A stretch of DNA of 9,713 nucleotides from Cyanobacteria bacterium RUI128 (GCA_024695725.1 JAILHQ010000124.1:1-9713); one strand, 5' to 3'. Positions 1 through 7,643 are shown, counted from the first letter of the stretch. Notes: generated by a model not told the origin, from the letters alone. Translations and numbers: made by a program.

Positions 1-481
1 ACCCCGTTATGTTCATTTGGGGATATTCCTTGCAGTATTTTGAGATATCCTTATGACATATTGAAGTTCCAAGATGTATTTCGGGAAAATTTATTTCTCT
101 GTCTGCTGCCGTTCTCGCTAACAGGTCGTAGTTGTTAATCACAAGAGCGTCAGGCTTTATGTCGGAAACAATCTTTTTTATATCCTCAAAAACTCTCTCT
201 GTATCGTTTTTTTTAATGATTACGGGTGTTTCATAGTAAAAGCCGAAATTGTTGTTTGTGCAAAAATCTTTGATTATTTTTGCAATTTCATAAATACCGT
301 ATTTTTGTAAATCTATTGTTCTTGCAACGGAACCAAATTCTATATGGCAGGAAGTTTCTGATGAAAGGTTCAAACGTTTGATGAATTCAAGATGCTTCAG
401 CAAACTGATTTTAAATACCGTGTCTGAAAATACGGGAATTTTTTCGATTTCTTCGGTTTTTATACATCTTTGAATTTGCAC
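1..481 (-). CDS. Partial protein, possibly U32-peptidase-like (5' end only)
   Basis: An uninterrupted minus-strand frame runs from a GTG at 481 to the left edge, giving 160 codons with the C-terminus outside the window. The GTG is the first possible start: an in-frame TGA sits directly before it, and GGGAG lies 7 bases upstream as a good ribosome binding site. The visible protein alternates helices and strands. Around residues 106-145 it has the pattern 'DIKPDALVINNYDLL', then 'FPEIHLGTSIC'. This resembles by eye the segment of U32-family proteins (YegQ, UbiU/UbiV) where a strand ending in 'sDlGvl' precedes 'lPfhagtslnvyN'. The cysteines that bind Fe-S in UbiU/V would lie further on and cannot be checked. 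The coding call is firm because of the long open frame and the ribosome binding site; the family is a guess. It is divergent from the pilus genes and shares only the 260-bp intergenic region with them. Confidence 0.6.
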   Translation of the reverse strand, partial: MQIQRCIKTEEIEKIPVFSDTVFKISLLKHLEFIKRLNLSSETSCHIEFGSVARTIDLQKYGIYEIAKIIKDFCTNNNFGFYYETPVIIKKNDTERVFEDIKKIVSDIKPDALVINNYDLLARTAADREINFPEIHLGTSICHKDISKYCKEYPQMNITG

Positions 482-741
482 TCAAATTCTCCCAAACTAA
501 AACTTGCAAAAATATTGTAACAAAATTTTAAAATATTTAAAATGTTTCAATATGTAAACAAATTGTTGAGTATTACTTTTTTTGAAAAAATGTTGAAGAA
601 ATAGATTTTGCGGGCGGTTTTCATCTTTATGTATGATTTTTGCTCAACAAGTGTTTTCTATATGGCGAAAATTATATATCATATATGTAGTACGTGGGGA
701 GATTTTGATAAAAATCTTTTAAGTGAAAATAAGAAGTTAAA
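482..741. other. Divergent intergenic leader before the PilP-like gene
   Basis: This AT-rich spacer lies between the divergent partial gene and the PilP-like gene. I could not find a convincing -35/-10 pair for either. A small hairpin AGATTTT-GATA-AAAATCT lies at 700-717 and is followed by three T. A GGGGAG at 696-701 looks like a ribosome binding site, but no usable frame follows it: TTG at 705 stops after five codons. It may mark a degenerate or very short leader peptide. The region around 672-687 is an ATATAT-rich near-palindrome. Confidence 0.3.
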
Positions 742-1881
742 ATGTTAAATAGTCCAAACGAATGGCATAACGAAGAAGAATATACGGAAAAATTTGTTGA
801 CGAAGAACCCGATGAAGAATTTGACGGTTCTTTCGACGATGAGGAATATGATGACGAATCGTATGATGATTCAGAATACTCTTCTGAAGATGACAATGCT
901 TATTTAGACGATGAAGATGACTATGAACCCGACAAATCCATGCGTTCTGACGACGATTCCGATTATGAAGATGAGGAAGAAGGCGAAGAGGATGAGGATG
1001 AAGAAGATGAGTCTGATGATGAAACTTCGGATGACGGTAACAAGAAAAAAATAATTATCGGTGCTGCTGTTCTTTTGGTGCTGCTCTTGCTTGGAGGCGG
1101 AATGTTCGCCGTAACAAAAGCGGGCAAAAAGACAAATGTCAATAAAGAAACTGTTGCAATAGAACAAACAAATGGTGAAACAGATATTACCATCGATGAA
1201 GATGTTCCTGCAGATGATACCAAAACTGCCATGGCTGATGACGATGAGGTTTCTATTGATGTTGAAACCGAAGATGAGGCAGGCAATGCCGTCAAGACTG
1301 CTGAAGTAACGGTAGAAACAGATGGTGAAGAAACAAAAGCAACTGTTAACACCGAAGATGAATCGGGCTTAAAGGTTGAGGTTGAAGAAGCGCCTCAAAG
1401 TACGTTTGCGGCTAATCCGGCAGATGGTGCCGTAACCGTAAATATCGGTGATGTCGGCAGAAAAAATCCGTTTGCGCCGACAGGTGGTATTGAGGCCGCT
1501 AATGCAGATTCGGCTGTCGCTTCAAAAGAACCCGGTTTGGATTTTGAAGTTATCGAACCGCCTCAGTTAAGTGCGGAAGACCCCGAAATTTCCAAACTTT
1601 TAAATACTAAAGTTGCGGGAATTTTGTATGACCAAATCAGACCTTCTGCTATTATTAATATTAACGGCATTGACCAGTTGGTCAGAATAGGCGATACAAT
1701 AAGCGGTTTTGAAATTGTTTTGATTACTAAAAATAAGGTCATTATACAATCAGGTAATAACGTTTACAGGGCATCGGTAGGACAGCCTCTTAATGCGGAA
1801 AAAATTGTAAATACGGTTGAAATTTCTAATCTGAAATCAAAATTCTGGGGTTCAGAGCCGCATACACCAAAGAATTTTTGA
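742..1881 (+). CDS. PilP/GspC-like inner-membrane protein with polyacidic N-terminal tail
   Basis: This 379-residue protein probably bridges the inner-membrane complex and the secretin of a type IV pilus or type II secretion system. Residues 1-100 are an extreme Asp/Glu-rich tail with interspersed Tyr and Ser. A single membrane helix follows (about 104-125, flanked by KKK and KAGKK), then a long acidic, Thr-rich linker (130-235). A 'KNPFAP' motif at 241-246 matches the (R/K)(N/D)PF signature seen before PilP/GspC domains. Residues 287-350 ('VAGILYD...PSAIININ...VRIGDTISGFEIVLITKNKVII') have the beta-rich pattern of the PilP/GspC homology domain. In those families this domain contacts the N0 domain of the secretin, whose gene starts 25 bases downstream. 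ATG 742 is the only possible start, as an in-frame TAA lies at 730-732; its site AAGAAG is weak. Ordinary PilP is about 170-200 residues, so the N-terminal half is extra. The domain call is by eye. Confidence 0.75.
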   Translation: MLNSPNEWHNEEEYTEKFVDEEPDEEFDGSFDDEEYDDESYDDSEYSSEDDNAYLDDEDDYEPDKSMRSDDDSDYEDEEEGEEDEDEEDESDDETSDDGNKKKIIIGAAVLLVLLLLGGGMFAVTKAGKKTNVNKETVAIEQTNGETDITIDEDVPADDTKTAMADDDEVSIDVETEDEAGNAVKTAEVTVETDGEETKATVNTEDESGLKVEVEEAPQSTFAANPADGAVTVNIGDVGRKNPFAPTGGIEAANADSAVASKEPGLDFEVIEPPQLSAEDPEISKLLNTKVAGILYDQIRPSAIININGIDQLVRIGDTISGFEIVLITKNKVIIQSGNNVYRASVGQPLNAEKIVNTVEISNLKSKFWGSEPHTPKNF

Positions 1882-1906
1882 TATAACGGGATAATCGGGA
1901 GTGAAA

Positions 1907-3631
1907 ATGAAAATAAAAATTAATAAGAAAATAATTTTATCGGTATTAATGTCATTTATATTATCTGTCAGTTGGTCAGCCCTTACTTCAACGGCTGCTC
2001 CATGGGAAAATGATACCAGATACCATGAGGATACACCTTTTAACGACCAGGAAATTCGAAACGGTGATAAAATTATCAGTATTTCTTTCAGGGATACTGA
2101 TTTGAAGCAGATAATGAGAATGTTTGCCGATAAAATGGGCTTTAATATTGTATTTGTCGGCGAAGTTTCAGGTTCCGTCACGATGGACTTGGTTGATTGT
2201 ACACTTAAAGATGCTTTAAATATTGTTACGGAAGCAAATAAGATTACATATATTATCGATAATTCAACTATGGTTGTAATGTCTGTTCAGACAGCGGCGA
2301 CTACCAATTATACAAAAAAATCAATGAGAGTTGTTCCGATTAAATATACTGACGCAGGCTCTGTTGCCGAATTTTTGAATAAAAACGTTTTCGGCTTGGG
2401 TAAGCCCGGTTATTCTTCGGGTGAAATTGTTGTTACTAACCCTTCCAGAAACGAAATCATTATTTTCGGTACCAATAACGATTACGAAATGGCAAAAAGA
2501 ATTATTAACAAAATTGATATTAAGCCGCAAACAACAACTTATAAAATTAATCATGTAACTCCGAAAGAAATGGCTCAACTTGTCTGTGATTCACTTTTTT
2601 CATCAACTGCTGATGCGGGAACTTCCAGATTAGCAGGTATTTTGACAGGTGCTGCCGATGCAGACATTTCTATCGGTGCGGAAAAAATTGCCTGCAAGGT
2701 TGCAACTGCCGTTCAGTCAACAAATATTGCATCTTTTAAATCTGTACCTTTAACCGTTATGTATAATTCGGGTTTGGGAACTATATCTGTTTTGGGCGGC
2801 TCTAAAGAGCAAATTCAACTGATTAACGAATTTATTCTTATGCACGATAAAAAACAGCAGCAGGCTATTCTTGAACTTGCAGTTTTGGAATTAAACGAAA
2901 AAGGTTCGCAATTATTCCAAAATGAATGGCATTTTACAAACAATACATTCCCTGTTTCCTTCCAAAACGGTACTTTGAAGTTAGGTTCATTAATCTTCTT
3001 CGGTAATGACACCCCCGCTACATCAGGTTTGAACAGAGGCGGTATGCCTGCTTTATGGGATACAATCACTTGGGTTGAAAAAACAGGTAAAGGTAAATTA
3101 TTGCAAAAACCTACAATTATTATTACTAATGGTACTCAATCAATTATTGATTTGACTCAGGATTACATTGAAAAAACAGATTCACAGGTATCATCTTCTA
3201 CCTTCTCTCAAACACCTGTCGTAACAAGAACATATACAATCGGTGAAGACCAGGGTATGAAAATTTCTATTAAACCGTTTATTTCAACAGATGGTTATGT
3301 AACTATGGATTTAGAAGTTGAATATGCTACTCCGTATCACACGGAACAAGGTGTTGACCAACTCGGTAATTCATATACTGCAGCAACTTTGCTTGAAAGA
3401 AGAAATATTACACTAGGCTCTGTAAGAGTTAAAAACGGTGAAACTTTAATGCTCGGCGGTTTGATTTACCAAAAAGATACTCAAAACATTGATAAAATTC
3501 CGCTTTTAGGTGATATTCCTGGGCTGGGCGTCTTCTTCAGAAATACGGCATCCGAAAAACAAAAGAATGAACTTGTAATTATGATAACACCCAGAATAAT
3601 CGATGATACGGAAGATGCGGTAGATATATAA
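1907..3631 (+). CDS. pilQ: Type IV pilus / type II secretion outer-membrane secretin (PilQ/GspD family)
   Basis: Secretins form the gated ring in the outer membrane through which a pilus or secreted protein exits. Numbering is from ATG 1907, which has GGGAG five bases upstream; an in-frame GTG at 1901 would add two residues. Residues 1-31 are a signal peptide: KIKINKK, a hydrophobic stretch, then 'STAA'. Residues 56-127 match the N0/STN domain ('ISISFRDTDLKQIMRMFADKMGFNIVF'), 140-205 an N1 domain and 209-315 a second N domain containing an insert. The secretin core is 317-567. It holds 'VKNGETLMLGGLIY' near 508-521, 'KIPLLGDIPGLGVFFR' at 530-545 and 'ELVIMITPRIID' at 555-566, the classic C-terminal signature. 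No C-terminal pilotin-binding extension is obvious. It is about 574 residues, short for PilQ but complete. It follows the PilP-like gene in one operon and ends at a strong terminator. Whether the machine is a pilus or a T2SS cannot be settled here, so the symbol is provisional. Confidence 0.93.
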   Translation: MKIKINKKIILSVLMSFILSVSWSALTSTAAPWENDTRYHEDTPFNDQEIRNGDKIISISFRDTDLKQIMRMFADKMGFNIVFVGEVSGSVTMDLVDCTLKDALNIVTEANKITYIIDNSTMVVMSVQTAATTNYTKKSMRVVPIKYTDAGSVAEFLNKNVFGLGKPGYSSGEIVVTNPSRNEIIIFGTNNDYEMAKRIINKIDIKPQTTTYKINHVTPKEMAQLVCDSLFSSTADAGTSRLAGILTGAADADISIGAEKIACKVATAVQSTNIASFKSVPLTVMYNSGLGTISVLGGSKEQIQLINEFILMHDKKQQQAILELAVLELNEKGSQLFQNEWHFTNNTFPVSFQNGTLKLGSLIFFGNDTPATSGLNRGGMPALWDTITWVEKTGKGKLLQKPTIIITNGTQSIIDLTQDYIEKTDSQVSSSTFSQTPVVTRTYTIGEDQGMKISIKPFISTDGYVTMDLEVEYATPYHTEQGVDQLGNSYTAATLLERRNITLGSVRVKNGETLMLGGLIYQKDTQNIDKIPLLGDIPGLGVFFRNTASEKQKNELVIMITPRIIDDTEDAVDI

Positions 3632-3637
3632 AGATTT

Positions 3638-3670
3638 AAAGAGGTATTAAAAATACCTCTTTATTTTTTT
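3638..3670 (+). terminator. Intrinsic terminator after the secretin gene
   Basis: A perfect 11-bp stem, AAAGAGGTATT (3638-3648) and AATACCTCTTT (3652-3662), has a three-base loop and is followed by ATTTTTTT. It begins seven bases after the secretin stop codon and separates the secretin unit from the ATPase unit. The stem is A-tailed on the left, so it could also work on the minus strand. Confidence 0.9.
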
Positions 3671-3672
3671 AT

Positions 3673-3700
3673 TTAACATAATCAAATTTTGTGATATAAT
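3673..3700 (+). promoter_or_regulatory. Extended -10 promoter of the pilB operon
   Basis: TTAACA (3673-3678, five of six consensus -35 bases), a 16-base spacer, and a perfect TATAAT (3695-3700) preceded by TG at 3692-3693 make a strong extended -10 promoter. Transcription should begin near A3707, only about five bases before the ATG at 3712. It lies directly after the secretin terminator, so the ATPase unit appears independently transcribed. Confidence 0.75.
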
Positions 3701-3711
3701 GTTTTCAAGAT

Positions 3712-5892
3712 ATGGCGATAGAATTTGAAACAGTTGATGAGATTGAACAAAAGATAGACTATGCCAATTTAAGAAAGTTCAAATATGATGAACTGATTGG
3801 CATGGGCTTTATTCCTGTGTGTATCGATGGTGATATGTACCAGATTGTTTCTTTGTCCAAGGATAATGAGAGCGAAATCAGGCAACTCATGGAACAAAGA
3901 ACGACACATGGCGCAGGTTATGAATTTACCATCATCAAAGATAAAGAGTTTAAAGACCTGATTGGTATTATTGATGAACACTTTGCTTCTGATAAACAGA
4001 TGACGGAGATTGTTTCAAAGGGTTATAATATCGGATTGGACGAAGTCTACGACGATGCAGGTTCAGACACTCAGGACGATTATAAAGTCGTAAATAAAGG
4101 TAATTATACCGTTTCTGTTCCTGTTTCCGCAGAAGAAGAAGCGATTAAGCACCATGTTCCGACAGATGCTTCAAAGAAAAAAGTCGGTGAACTTTTGATT
4201 GAAATGGGCTTGATTACCGAAGAACAACTCTTTGATGCTTTGGTAACTTCCAAAAAAACAGGTAACCCTATCGGTTCAGTTCTTATTCAAAAAGAATACA
4301 TTGCCCTTGAAACTTTAAAAAATGTTCTTGCTGCTCAAAGAGGTATGGAAGCGGTTTCTTCTTCCCAACTTAAACTCGATAGCAAAATTCTTTCGGTATT
4401 GCCTGATGACTTTGTAAAACTGAACATGGTACTTCCTATTCAGTATGACGGTAAAAATCTTATCGTCGGTATGGTTAATCCCGGAAATAAGCAGGTTATT
4501 AACGATATCGTTTACCTGACAGGGTTGAAACCCCGAGTCATGTTGATTACTCACTACGAGTTTTTACAATGTATTAAACAGTATTACAGTGAGTCGAAAA
4601 AAGAAACAAATCAATACATTAAAAAAATCGAACAGGAACTTGTTCAGTACGGTCAGCAGGAATCTTTGTGGGATCAGGCTGAAAAAGCGTTAGAACAAGA
4701 TGATTCTGTCATCGTTAAATTCGTTAATAAACTTATTACCGATGGTATCAAGATGAGAGCATCTGATATTCACCTTGAACCGAGATTGACACGATATGTT
4801 GTAAGATACCGTATTGACGGTGTTTTAAGAGAAGTTTTGGATATCCCGTCACAGATTGAGGGTTCTGTTCTTACCCGTTTAAAAGTTATTTCAAAAATGA
4901 ATATTGCTGAACACAGACGTCCTCAAGACGGTACTTTTTCAATTAAATTTCAGGAAAAGTCATACGACTTCCGTATCAACACCATTCCTGTCGGTTCCAA
5001 AGAAAAGATGGTTATTCGTATTTTGGCAACGGCAGAATCTCTGGGCAGTGTTGATAAGACGATTAAACTCATTGGTGCAACCGATGATGATTTGGCAAGA
5101 ATTTCAAGAATTAAAAGTTCGCCAAACGGTATTATTCTTGCGGCAGGGCCGACAGGTTCAGGTAAAACAACCACTTTGTATTCAATAGTCAGAAACCTTA
5201 ATGATGAAAGCGTTAATATTATGACTATTGAAGATCCTATCGAAATCAGAATTGAGGGTATCAATCAAACGCAGGTTAACCCCAAAGCGGGCATTACGTT
5301 TGCATCTTGTTTAAGAGCGGCATTAAGACAAGACCCTGATATCATTCTCGTCGGTGAAATCCGTGACGTTGAAACAGTTGAAATCGCTATTGCGGCGGCA
5401 CTTACAGGTCACCTTGTATTGAGTACGATTCACACCAATTCGGCAGCCGCAACGGTAACAAGACTTATTGAAATGGGTGCAAAGGATTATCTTATTTCAT
5501 CAACTTTGGTTGGTGTTATTGCACAGCGTCTTGTCCGCCGTCTTTGTGATAAATGTAAGGTGGAATGTCATCCTACGGAAGAAGAAGCACGTATGGTTAT
5601 GGTAAATAACGACGATGTTAAAAGATTTATGCAGATGACAATTTATAAACCCGGAAAATGTGATGAATGTAACAAAGAGGGTTATAAAGGCAGACTTGGT
5701 TTATATGAAGTAATGCATATTACAAAGGAAATTAAGAAATTAATTGCAATCGGTGCCCACGATATTCAGATTGAAGAAGCCGCTGTCGGTGCCGGTATGA
5801 GAACGTTGCAGCAATCCTGTCTGCATCATATTATATCGGGCAAGACGACCATTGAAGAATTTGTCAGAGTATTAGGCCCCGTTAACGAGTAG
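3712..5892 (+). CDS. pilB: Type IV pilus / type II secretion assembly ATPase (PilB/GspE family)
   Basis: This cytoplasmic hexameric ATPase powers pilin or pseudopilin assembly from the inner membrane. In the 726-residue protein, residues 156-292 form the MshEN/T2SSE N-terminal domain ('KVGELLIEMGLITEEQLFDAL...'). Residues 330-725 are the motor. Walker A is GPTGSGKT (479-486), the Asp box is IEDPIE (506-511), Walker B is DIILVGEIRD (543-552) and the His box ends in STIHTN (571-576). A zinc tetracysteine motif is formed by CDKC (612-615) and CDEC (650-653), with an extra Cys619. All catalytic elements look intact. Residues 21-92 ('GFIPVCIDGDMYQIVSL...') resemble a second, degenerate copy of the C-lobe of the N-terminal domain. 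There is no Shine-Dalgarno sequence before ATG 3712, and the promoter geometry suggests a near-leaderless mRNA. The PilC gene follows after 9 bases. The family call is certain; pilus versus secretion use is not. Confidence 0.95.
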   Translation: MAIEFETVDEIEQKIDYANLRKFKYDELIGMGFIPVCIDGDMYQIVSLSKDNESEIRQLMEQRTTHGAGYEFTIIKDKEFKDLIGIIDEHFASDKQMTEIVSKGYNIGLDEVYDDAGSDTQDDYKVVNKGNYTVSVPVSAEEEAIKHHVPTDASKKKVGELLIEMGLITEEQLFDALVTSKKTGNPIGSVLIQKEYIALETLKNVLAAQRGMEAVSSSQLKLDSKILSVLPDDFVKLNMVLPIQYDGKNLIVGMVNPGNKQVINDIVYLTGLKPRVMLITHYEFLQCIKQYYSESKKETNQYIKKIEQELVQYGQQESLWDQAEKALEQDDSVIVKFVNKLITDGIKMRASDIHLEPRLTRYVVRYRIDGVLREVLDIPSQIEGSVLTRLKVISKMNIAEHRRPQDGTFSIKFQEKSYDFRINTIPVGSKEKMVIRILATAESLGSVDKTIKLIGATDDDLARISRIKSSPNGIILAAGPTGSGKTTTLYSIVRNLNDESVNIMTIEDPIEIRIEGINQTQVNPKAGITFASCLRAALRQDPDIILVGEIRDVETVEIAIAAALTGHLVLSTIHTNSAAATVTRLIEMGAKDYLISSTLVGVIAQRLVRRLCDKCKVECHPTEEEARMVMVNNDDVKRFMQMTIYKPGKCDECNKEGYKGRLGLYEVMHITKEIKKLIAIGAHDIQIEEAAVGAGMRTLQQSCLHHIISGKTTIEEFVRVLGPVNE

Positions 5893-5901
5893 GAATAAAA
5901 C

Positions 5902-7125
5902 ATGCCTGTATATAATTATGTAGGTTTAAATAAAAAAGGTGAAGTAGTAAAGGGAAAAGTCGAAGCGGCTAATCCCAAAGAAGCCCGTCAAAACGTAAAA
6001 GAACTCGGCTTTTTGCCGACAAAGGTTACGACGGACAGCAGTAACGCCCCTACGGCGGGAGAACTTCATACAAAAGGTCACAGCGCCCTGCAAAGTTTGA
6101 CTTTGAAGGAAAAAATCGATTTTACTTCTACGTTTTTAACACTTAACAGAGCGGGTGTTCCTATTATTGAATCTTTAATATTTATGGAACAGGACGCAGG
6201 CAGCCGAAGAATAAGACTTCTCGCCCGAGAAATCAGACTTCAGATTATTGCGGGTGCAACTTTTTCGGATACGGTTTCAAGATATCCTGAAATCTTCGGT
6301 TCGGTTTATATCGGCTTGATTAAAGCGGGTGAAGAATCAGGGGAAATGGAAAGAACTCTTACCCGTTTGATTGAATTGCTGAAAAAGGAATCTGATACGA
6401 GGGGTAAAGTATTTTCGGCGTTATCCTATCCTGTTTTCGTTGTTGTACTTGCTCACGTTGTTGTATTAATCATGTTAACGTTCGTATTTCCTGTATTTAA
6501 GGAAATGTTTGATACTTCGGGTGCAAAATTACCGTGGGTTACTCAGGTTTGTATCAGTGCGGGTGAGTTTATCAAGGCACGTTGGTATTTATTGCCGATT
6601 ATTATTATTACTATCGGCTGGGGCGTTTACAGTTTATTCAAATATGAACCGACAAGAAAGCAGATTGACGAACTGATGTTACAAATTCCTTTGATTGGCG
6701 ATTTGATTAAGAACTCGGCATTTTCAAACTTTTTGTCGGTCTTGCAGGTTGCTTATGAAGCAGGTATTCCTGTTGTTAACTGTTTATATTTGGCGAATAT
6801 GACCTTTTCAAATTCCAAAATGAATTCAGCCGTTCAGTCGGCTATTAAAAAGGTTCAGGAAGGTATGCACTTGTCGATGGCTCTTAAGACGACGAGTATT
6901 TTTCCTCAAATGATATTATTTATGATTTCAACAGGTGAACAATCAGGTCGTTTGGGTGATTTGATGGAACAATCGGTATTGTTTATTGATGAAGAACTTG
7001 ACAGAATTGTTGATGCAATTACCAAAATGATTGAACCTGTAATGTTGATATTTATCGGCGGTATTGTATGTTTTCTGGCAGCCGCATTGTATTTGCCGTT
7101 GTTCCAGTCATACCAGTTAAATTAG
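5902..7125 (+). CDS. pilC: Inner-membrane platform protein (PilC/GspF family)
   Basis: This 407-residue polytopic protein is the platform on which the ATPase acts to lift pilins out of the inner membrane. Residues 1-45 are the usual PilC start ('YNYVGLNKKGEVVKGKVEAANPKEAR...LGFLPTKV'). Two T2SSF domains follow. The first, about 69-200, has 'LNRAGVPIIESL' and 'IKAGEESGEMERTL'. The second, about 272-402, has 'AYEAGIPVVNCL', 'ISTGEQSGRLGDLMEQ' and 'EPVMLIFIGGIV'. Membrane helices are at about 177-198, 228-246 and 378-402, the normal topology and length for the family. Its ribosome binding site AGGAA (5891-5895) overlaps the stop codon of the ATPase gene, which suggests translational coupling. 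The GEESG and GEQSG motifs, one per domain, are both intact. Confidence 0.95.
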   Translation: MPVYNYVGLNKKGEVVKGKVEAANPKEARQNVKELGFLPTKVTTDSSNAPTAGELHTKGHSALQSLTLKEKIDFTSTFLTLNRAGVPIIESLIFMEQDAGSRRIRLLAREIRLQIIAGATFSDTVSRYPEIFGSVYIGLIKAGEESGEMERTLTRLIELLKKESDTRGKVFSALSYPVFVVVLAHVVVLIMLTFVFPVFKEMFDTSGAKLPWVTQVCISAGEFIKARWYLLPIIIITIGWGVYSLFKYEPTRKQIDELMLQIPLIGDLIKNSAFSNFLSVLQVAYEAGIPVVNCLYLANMTFSNSKMNSAVQSAIKKVQEGMHLSMALKTTSIFPQMILFMISTGEQSGRLGDLMEQSVLFIDEELDRIVDAITKMIEPVMLIFIGGIVCFLAAALYLPLFQSYQLN

Positions 7126-7138
7126 AAAGAAAATAAAT

Positions 7139-7435
7139 ATGCAGAGTTTTGATGAATTAGAAAAAGATTTTATATCGGGTATTTGGTCGGAAAAGATTCT
7201 TGTAATTACGAAGGATTATGAAATTGCGGGAAACGTATTTATGCCGAGAACGGGTAGAAAGAACCGTTTGTTGTCTGATATTTTGAATGGCGGAAAGAGA
7301 TTTGTTGCTATCAAAGATTGTACGATAGTACACAGAGAGTTTCCGAACAGAAAAGTTGAGCATCATGAGTTTTTGCAGTTGAACTTAAATTCGATTATTT
7401 TGCTTCGTCCGATAGCGAAGGATGAAAAAATATAA
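7139..7435 (+). CDS. Small protein of unknown function in the pilB-pilC operon
   Basis: This 98-residue protein lacks a signal peptide and membrane helix, so it is probably cytoplasmic. After an acidic helix (residues 3-14), the rest is predicted beta-rich: 'EKILVITKDYEIAGNVFMP' (18-36), 'RLLSDILNGGKRFVAIKDCTIV' (43-64) and 'EFLQLNLNSIILLRPI' (77-92). The order 'kxxVxTxxYxIxGxVxxP...RLSDxLN...FxxixdxxI' resembles small uncharacterised bacterial proteins; I recall a similar DUF6812-type pattern but could not check it. It begins 13 bases after pilC with only a weak GAAAG upstream, so it is probably translated from the pilB-pilC mRNA. The position suggests a role linked to pilus or secretion assembly, but nothing in the sequence names a function. 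No clear terminator separates it from the tRNA gene. Confidence 0.75.
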   Translation: MQSFDELEKDFISGIWSEKILVITKDYEIAGNVFMPRTGRKNRLLSDILNGGKRFVAIKDCTIVHREFPNRKVEHHEFLQLNLNSIILLRPIAKDEKI

Positions 7436-7448
7436 AAAGTGCTTGATT

Positions 7449-7476
7449 TTGAAATATGTCTATGGTTGAATAGATT
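7449..7476 (+). promoter_or_regulatory. Possible tRNA-Ile promoter
   Basis: TTGAAA (7449-7454) and TAGATT (7471-7476) are separated by 16 bases, placing a start near 7483, three bases before the mature tRNA. The -35 matches five of six consensus bases; the -10 is weaker. Since no terminator lies between the 98-residue gene and the tRNA, read-through from the pilB operon is an alternative. Confidence 0.4.
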
Positions 7477-7485
7477 TATAAGCAC

Positions 7486-7562
7486 GGGAGGCTAGCTCAG
7501 GTGGTTAGAGCGTACGCCTGATAAGCGTAAGGTCGATGGTTCGAGTCCATTGCTTCCCACCA
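7486..7562 (+). tRNA. tRNA-Ile (anticodon GAT)
   Basis: A complete cloverleaf can be drawn. The acceptor stem is GGGAGGC/GCTTCCC (one G-U pair), the D arm is GCTC...GAGC, and the anticodon arm is TACGC-CTGATAA-GCGTA with GAT at 7520-7522. The variable loop is short, the T arm is GATGG-TTCGAGT-CCATT, and the discriminator A is followed by an encoded CCA (7560-7562). The GAU anticodon reads AUC and AUU. No rRNA genes are nearby, although tRNA-Ile(GAU) often sits in rRNA operons. The 3' end is duplicated at 9376-9397. Confidence 0.97.
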
Positions 7563-7565
7563 TTT
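7544..7565 (+). repeat. Left copy of 22-bp tRNA-tail direct repeat (candidate attachment site)
   Basis: The 22 bases from the T-loop of tRNA-Ile through CCA and three following T are repeated exactly in the same orientation at 9376-9397. Integrases of the tyrosine recombinase type commonly use tRNA 3' ends in this way and leave the tRNA intact, as here. The copies are 1832 bp apart. Confidence 0.7.
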
Positions 7566-7567
7566 TC

Positions 7568-7606
7568 AAGAGGTAAGATTTATTCTTAACCTCTTTTTTG
7601 TTTTTT
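7568..7606 (+). terminator. Terminator downstream of tRNA-Ile
   Basis: AAGAGGTAAGA (7568-7578) pairs with TCTTAACCTCTT (7584-7595), with one bulged A and a five-base loop, followed by a T-rich run broken by a single G. It starts five bases after the tRNA CCA. The 32 bases 7568-7599 recur exactly at 9193-9224. Confidence 0.85.
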
Positions 7607-7609
7607 ATT

Positions 7610-7643
7610 TTGGTGCAAACGCTTTGCTTTTTGCATCCTACAA
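7610..7643 (+). repeat. GGTGCAAA hairpin repeat, copy A
   Basis: The left arm GGTGCAAA (7612-7619) and right arm TTTGCATCC (7630-7638) form an imperfect hairpin followed by a CCTAC-like tail. It is the most diverged of four copies in the window (others at 9057-9090 inverted, 9480-9513 and 9679-9713). Read on the minus strand, its tail supplies the stop codon that ends the truncated rubredoxin-like frame. Confidence 0.75.

Noticed and set aside
672..1352. Ser-rich and hydrophobic open frames on the minus strand opposite the PilP-like gene
   Set aside because: They are antisense shadows of GAT/GAA/GAC-rich coding sequence: poly-Asp/Glu read backwards gives poly-Ser/Phe/Ile. They have no ribosome binding sites, and the plus-strand frame has clear domain order.
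1901..1906. GTG start for the secretin
   Set aside because: GGGAG overlaps this GTG, but it is ideally spaced from ATG 1907. The difference is two residues and does not affect the signal peptide.
4904..5188. 94-residue plus-strand frame within the ATPase gene
   Set aside because: It lies out of frame inside the Walker A region of an intact PilB gene and has no ribosome binding site or recognisable protein pattern.
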